Positions 5,436 through 7,954 of a stretch of 7,954 nt of DNA are shown here, piece after piece. The position numbers and the translations under genes are program-made. How positions within the stretch are numbered: the stretch's first letter is position 1; each line of letters starts with the position of its first letter. This DNA comes from Deltaproteobacteria bacterium. GTDB lineage: Bacteria > Desulfobacterota > Desulfobacteria > Desulfobacterales > JAUVGT01. The DNA lies in the NCBI GenBank assembly GCA_030593645.1, contig JAUVGT010000231.1, positions 1 to 7,954 on the forward strand, in the 5' to 3' direction. Under the pieces are notes generated by a model, which was not told the DNA's origin, did no database searches, and saw only the letters and a list, made by a program, of their open reading frames with translations.

Positions 5436-6410
5436 TTAAATTACAAAGATCAATACCAGGCTGACAACCATCGCGTAAATCGCCGTTGATTGTGAAACAG
5501 CCTGTCCCACCAGCATGGTACGCATTAATTCGCCGGCGTGGTTCATATTCCTGGCCACCCATTTTACAGCTCCTTCAGCCGCCATCCCATTGCCGATCCC
5601 GGGGCCGATACCTCCGAGACCCATACAAAGTCCGGCGCCCAATAGGGCCATTGAGGCGCTTAGAGCCCCAGACTGAGGGAATGTTTTAAAAAGAAGTATA
5701 AAACTGACTAAAAGACCGAAAATCGATGGTGTTTGTGAAACAGCCTGCCCCACCAGCATGGTGGTTGTGACATTACCAACGGAGTTCGGCTGCCTCGCGA
5801 TACCTTCACAGCTGGCACCGGCCGCTAATCCGCCGCCATAGCCCGATCCGATCGCGGCCATGCCGGTGCTCAGACCCGCGCCGATAAGAGCCGCCCAGGT
5901 CGGATAGAGCGGGGCATTACTGAAATCGATAAAGATAAGCATTAGCGCGACAACCATGGAAAATATCGCGGGTGTCTGGCACACCGCGGATCCGATGAGC
6001 ATATTCGTCGTCAGCTGGGAAGCGGCTGCCGGTTGTCTCGATATACCGGCGCATGCCTGGCCGCCGGGAAAGCCGGATCCGATCCCGGCTCCAATAGCAC
6101 CAAACCCAATACAGAGACCGGCACCGAAAAGGGCTGATGCCTTAAGAACATGGGCCGTTTGAATATCCAGAAAAAGCATGAGGATAGCGATAACCAGCGC
6201 GAAAATTGAAGCAGATTCAGCTACGGCCTGCCCGACCAGCATATTTTTAAAAATATCACCGGAAATTTTAGGGCTGCGTGATACCGCCAAATTGGCTTCA
6301 GACGCGGTATACCCCTCACCGATAGCGGCACCAACGGCACCCAGTCCCATGGCTATACCGCCGCCGGTGTAAGCGCACATTCGGACGATCGTTTGAGTTT
6401 CGAATTCCAT
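5436..6410 (-). CDS. atpE: Four-hairpin fused ATP synthase subunit c with one ion-binding carboxylate
   Basis: The 324-residue product is four c subunits in tandem (eight predicted membrane helices), with a repeat length of about 81 residues and linkers near 81-90, 161-171 and 241-250. Each unit has the glycine-rich helix 1, a polar loop (SRSPK, SRQPA, ARQPN, ARNMN) and a helix 2 of the type MLVGQAV. At the ion site only unit 1 has glutamate (E65); units 2-4 have glutamine (Q145, Q226, Q307). The helix-1 partner position reads E32, S112, G193, N274. Unit 1 keeps S66 but has A67 and F70 where the Na+ consensus has T and Y. Related fusions with lost sites are V-ATPase c and A. woodii c1 (two hairpins). 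The ATG lies 3 bases after the atpB stop. It is intact, without frameshift, and is presumably part of the rotor ring with the single c. Confidence 0.93.
   Translation of the reverse strand: MEFETQTIVRMCAYTGGGIAMGLGAVGAAIGEGYTASEANLAVSRSPKISGDIFKNMLVGQAVAESASIFALVIAILMLFLDIQTAHVLKASALFGAGLCIGFGAIGAGIGSGFPGGQACAGISRQPAAASQLTTNMLIGSAVCQTPAIFSMVVALMLIFIDFSNAPLYPTWAALIGAGLSTGMAAIGSGYGGGLAAGASCEGIARQPNSVGNVTTTMLVGQAVSQTPSIFGLLVSFILLFKTFPQSGALSASMALLGAGLCMGLGGIGPGIGNGMAAEGAVKWVARNMNHAGELMRTMLVGQAVSQSTAIYAMVVSLVLIFVI
5490..5762 (-). repeat. Near-identical 30-bp DNA repeats at the ion-site codons of c hairpins 3 and 4
   Basis: Positions 5490-5519 and 5733-5762 agree at 29 of 30 bases and are exactly 243 bp (81 codons) apart. 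They encode the TMLVGQAVSQ segment of hairpins 4 and 3, including the glutamine that replaces glutamate. A related copy occurs in the single c gene (about 5220-5250) and a more diverged one in hairpin 1 (about 6216-6245). Flanking parts of the hairpins differ more, so conservation is concentrated here, even at third codon positions. Confidence 0.85.
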
Positions 6411-6413
6411 ACT

Positions 6414-7088
6414 TTATTTAACCTGCACTGAAATATATACCACTGTAAGCATTGTAAACACAAAAGCTTGAATTGTGCCGACAAAAAGGCTGAAAAAAAC
6501 GTTTAAAAAGGGCGGTAGGACTAAACTGTATGTCAGATACGAAACCACAAGTATGATGATCGAGCCGCCCATGATATTGCCGAATAGACGAAATGAAATT
6601 GAAACGATTTTTGATATTTCCCCGATTATATTAAGAGGGGCCATAAAAAATATCGGCTGAAAATACTCCTTTGCATATGCTTTAAAGCCTTTGGATTTTA
6701 TCCCGGCATAATGAGCAATAACAAAACCCATCAGGCCCAGACTGAGCGGGGTGTTAAGGTCTTTGGTCGGCTCATCAAGCATGGGAATGATACCGAGCCA
6801 GTTGGAAATCAGCAGGAACATAAATAAAGCGCAAACAAGGGGGCCGTATGTTTTTGCCATTTCCTTATCCATCGCGTCTTCTGTCAGGCTGTAGAACTGG
6901 GCAACAAACAGCTCTCCCATTACCTGCATGGGTTTGGGAATGATCCCCTTTTTCCATCTGGAAAAAATGCCAAAGACAATTAAAAACACAATAACGATCC
7001 AGGTCATTCCGATGACATTAAGATTTAAAACAATATTGTGTCCCCATACGGGAATAATCAACTGCTTGATAAGGCCTAACTCACCCAT
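6414..7088 (-). CDS. atpB: F-type ATP synthase subunit a
   Basis: This 224-residue stator protein provides the two ion half-channels beside the c ring. It has a typical hydrophobic profile with helices near 26-44, 80-102, 115-130 and a long pair at 145-190 and 193-221. The essential arginine is R167 in SFRLFGNIMGG. Q207 in TIQAFVFTML matches E. coli Q252. The positions matching E. coli E219 and H245 are both serine here (S176, S200). NWLGIIPML (96-104) is another family segment. The frame is open upstream to 7265, but that part overlaps atpI and is not family-like; ATG 7088 gives a normal length, with AGGA 11 bases upstream. It follows atpI by 13 bp and precedes the fused c gene by 3 bp. Confidence 0.93.
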   Translation of the reverse strand: MGELGLIKQLIIPVWGHNIVLNLNVIGMTWIVIVFLIVFGIFSRWKKGIIPKPMQVMGELFVAQFYSLTEDAMDKEMAKTYGPLVCALFMFLLISNWLGIIPMLDEPTKDLNTPLSLGLMGFVIAHYAGIKSKGFKAYAKEYFQPIFFMAPLNIIGEISKIVSISFRLFGNIMGGSIIILVVSYLTYSLVLPPFLNVFFSLFVGTIQAFVFTMLTVVYISVQVK

Positions 7089-7101
7089 AATAATAGCTGT
7101 C

Positions 7102-7518
7102 CTATATTTTGCTTTTTCGAATCGATGATATGGTTTGAACCAAATGTTCCAGGAGAATGACGATTTGAACCATAAAAATCCCGCAAGCTGCGGCAATGAA
7201 GTTAAACTTTTCAAACCGGACGGCGATAATAAGCGGTACTGCCAGCAAAGCGAACCGGAGAACAATAGAGCCCAGAGAAAGAAGAAAGATTTTGTTTTTG
7301 GATTTGCCTAACTTTAAGGGAAGGGTTTCACCCATTAATACAAAATTGACTGAACTGAAAATTGCACCCAGGATTAACCCTTTGCCGACCGGCTTCAGGT
7401 CTGTGATAATGAACACAAAGCCGATTACAATTGCCGCGATCAAAGCTTTGGAACAATATTTTTTTTGTGTTTGTCTAATAGATTCCATGTTTCCGACTTT
7501 ATTTTTTTTCCCCGTCAT
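7102..7518 (-). CDS. atpI: ATP synthase subunit I (AtpI), c-ring assembly factor
   Basis: This 138-residue membrane protein has four predicted helices (about 24-40, 46-63, 77-100, 105-126) and the family segment KGLILGAIFSSVNF (46-59). AtpI is a chaperone that helps c subunits assemble into a ring; it is required for the Na+ ATP synthase rotor of Propionigenium/Ilyobacter type, as I recall. Here it could be needed to build a ring from two very different c proteins. The start is uncertain: ATG 7518 overlaps the preceding gene by 20 bases and adds a lysine-rich MTGKKNKVGN leader, while ATG 7488 (128 residues, MESIRQTQKK) begins 10 bases after the preceding stop. Neither has a strong ribosome site. 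Family-like sequence begins at the second. Confidence 0.82.
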   Translation of the reverse strand: MTGKKNKVGNMESIRQTQKKYCSKALIAAIVIGFVFIITDLKPVGKGLILGAIFSSVNFVLMGETLPLKLGKSKNKIFLLSLGSIVLRFALLAVPLIIAVRFEKFNFIAAACGIFMVQIVILLEHLVQTISSIRKSKI

Positions 7519-7762
7519 TTAAGATCTCGAGGATCTGTCGGTATGCTACAATTCCCCCTCCGGCTATTCCCAAAAGTATGAAAATAATGGTAAAAACACC
7601 TTTTGTGTCAAGGTATTTGTCAATCCAATATCCGACCCAGCAGCAAAAAACGATACACCCGGACATTGTAAGACCGATCTGCATGGGTATTGAAAGATTT
7701 TCAGCCCATGTCTTGTTGTTTTTGTAATTAAAGAGCATATCCTCTATCGCCAAGGGATTCAC
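7499..7762 (-). CDS. atpZ: AtpZ/AtpI-family small membrane protein
   Basis: This 87-residue protein has two predicted membrane helices (about 27-46 and 56-74) and the family pattern GYWIDKYLDTKG (45-56) followed by a glycine-rich helix and AYRQILEIL at the end. Such proteins occupy the first position of many atp operons and have been linked to Mg2+/Ca2+ supply and to assembly; in N-ATPase clusters the similar protein is called AtpQ. Its role is not proven. The start is GTG at 7762 with a poor ribosome site; a later ATG at 7738 (residue 9) is possible. It is the first gene of the minus-strand operon, and its end overlaps the longer reading of atpI. Confidence 0.75.
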   Translation of the reverse strand: MNPLAIEDMLFNYKNNKTWAENLSIPMQIGLTMSGCIVFCCWVGYWIDKYLDTKGVFTIIFILLGIAGGGIVAYRQILEILNDGEKK

Positions 7763-7791
7763 TTACCATTAGCAAAAAAGTTAAAGCTGCT

Positions 7792-7819
7792 TAAGTAGCA
7801 TAACAATGAATAAATGCAA
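7792..7819 (-). promoter_or_regulatory. Candidate promoter of the F_O operon
   Basis: On the minus strand TTGCAT (7819-7814) and TACTTA (7797-7792) are separated by 16 bp, about 30 bp before the first gene. The match is moderate. A near-palindrome gctgcttaagtagc (7786-7799) overlaps the -10 region and might be an operator, but it has two mismatches and is short. Confidence 0.3.
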
Positions 7820-7825
7820 GCATTA

Positions 7826-7845
7826 TTTTATTTGATCAAATAAAA
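7826..7845. promoter_or_regulatory. Perfect 20-bp AT-rich palindrome upstream of the F_O operon
   Basis: The sequence ttttatttgatcaaataaaa is fully self-complementary, centred on TGATCA. It lies just upstream of the candidate promoter and overlaps by one base the foot of the terminator hairpin. It could be an operator for a dimeric regulator, or its left half could simply be the T-rich tail of the terminator with a chance mirror. The regulator is not identifiable. Confidence 0.45.
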
Positions 7846-7865
7846 CCTGGTCCTTTGGGCCAGGT
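7835..7865 (-). terminator. Intrinsic terminator for an upstream minus-strand gene
   Basis: A 9-bp stem (7845-7853 with 7857-7865, one G-T pair, 3-base loop) has strong C/G content in its arms. Read on the minus strand it is followed by TTTTATTTGA. It would end transcription coming from the right, beyond the window, and so insulate the F_O operon. The plus strand has no T-run after the stem. Confidence 0.6.
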
Positions 7866-7954
7866 CAGAGATAAATGGCTCTGCCATAAGAAATAAATCA
7901 AAGTGACTAAAGTGAGCTAAAGTGCACTAAAGTTCCGTCGCCGCTAAAGCTATG
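7866..7954. repeat. Non-coding right edge with short direct repeats
   Basis: AAAGT(G/T) occurs at 7900, 7909, 7919 and 7929, most copies inside a ctaaagtg unit, with 9-10 bp period. The end (7938-7951, tcgccgctaaagct) matches 208-221 at the left side of the window in 13 of 14 bases, so the same interspersed repeat family flanks both sides. No gene is visible here. Confidence 0.55.

Noticed and set aside
5416..5562. 49-residue N-terminal extension of the single c subunit
   Set aside because: It overlaps the end of the fused c gene in another frame; the strong ribosome site and the family start are at 5415.
5436..6410. Reading the fused protein as a V/A-type ATPase K subunit
   Set aside because: The neighbours are F-type a, b, b' and AtpI, and no V/A-type subunit genes are present; the hairpins are also closest in appearance to the adjacent F-type c.
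7089..7265. 59-residue N-terminal extension of subunit a
   Set aside because: It lies within atpI in another frame and does not resemble subunit a; the ATG at 7088 gives the usual length.
7895..7935. Short CRISPR-like array
   Set aside because: The repeats are only about 6-9 bases with no spacers, so they are simple direct repeats.

Overview
The window looks like part of a chromosome from an anaerobic Gram-negative bacterium, most likely a Desulfobacterota/deltaproteobacterial relative. This is an inference. It rests on the paired b and b' ATP synthase genes, a lipoprotein and a periplasmic murein hydrolase, an ADP-forming acyl-CoA synthetase, and abundant short palindromic repeats of a style I associate with Desulfobacterales genomes. 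No marker gene fixes the taxon.

Layout, left to right. Positions 1-295 are non-coding repeat DNA with inverted ends and strong hairpins. Positions 296-607 (minus) encode a small BON-domain lipoprotein. Positions 608-1002 are non-coding and hold a 142-bp palindromic, MITE-like element (662-803) followed by candidate promoters. A plus-strand cluster follows: acdA (1003-2370) and acdB (2364-3038), the alpha and beta subunits of an ADP-forming acyl-CoA synthetase, then a lytic transglycosylase of MltD type (3050-4072).

Facing that cluster, from 7762 down to 4082 on the minus strand, is an operon for the membrane half (F_O) of an F-type ATP synthase: atpZ-like, atpI, atpB (a), a giant c-subunit gene, a normal c-subunit gene, b' and b. 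The F1 genes (delta, alpha, gamma, beta, epsilon) are absent; the operon ends 9 bp from the convergent transglycosylase gene. Upstream of it (7763-7954) are a possible promoter, a 20-bp perfect palindrome, a terminator hairpin and short direct repeats.

The standout is the pair of c genes. The ordinary 82-residue c subunit carries a complete Na+-type two-carboxylate site (E32, V63, E65, S66, T67, Y70). The gene before it encodes a 324-residue protein made of four fused c hairpins. Only the first keeps the ion-binding glutamate (E65); in the other three that residue is glutamine (Q145, Q226, Q307). This recalls the mixed rotor of Acetobacterium woodii, where a two-hairpin c1 with one lost carboxylate joins ordinary c subunits, but here there are four hairpins and three lost sites. 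If both proteins enter one ring, the ion-to-ATP ratio would be lowered and three adjacent rotor positions would be neutral.

Together the window holds two ways of conserving energy: substrate-level ATP formation from acyl-CoA (AcdAB) and a probably Na+-coupled rotary ATPase. That fits a syntrophic or sulfate-reducing life near the energy limit, but this link is inference.
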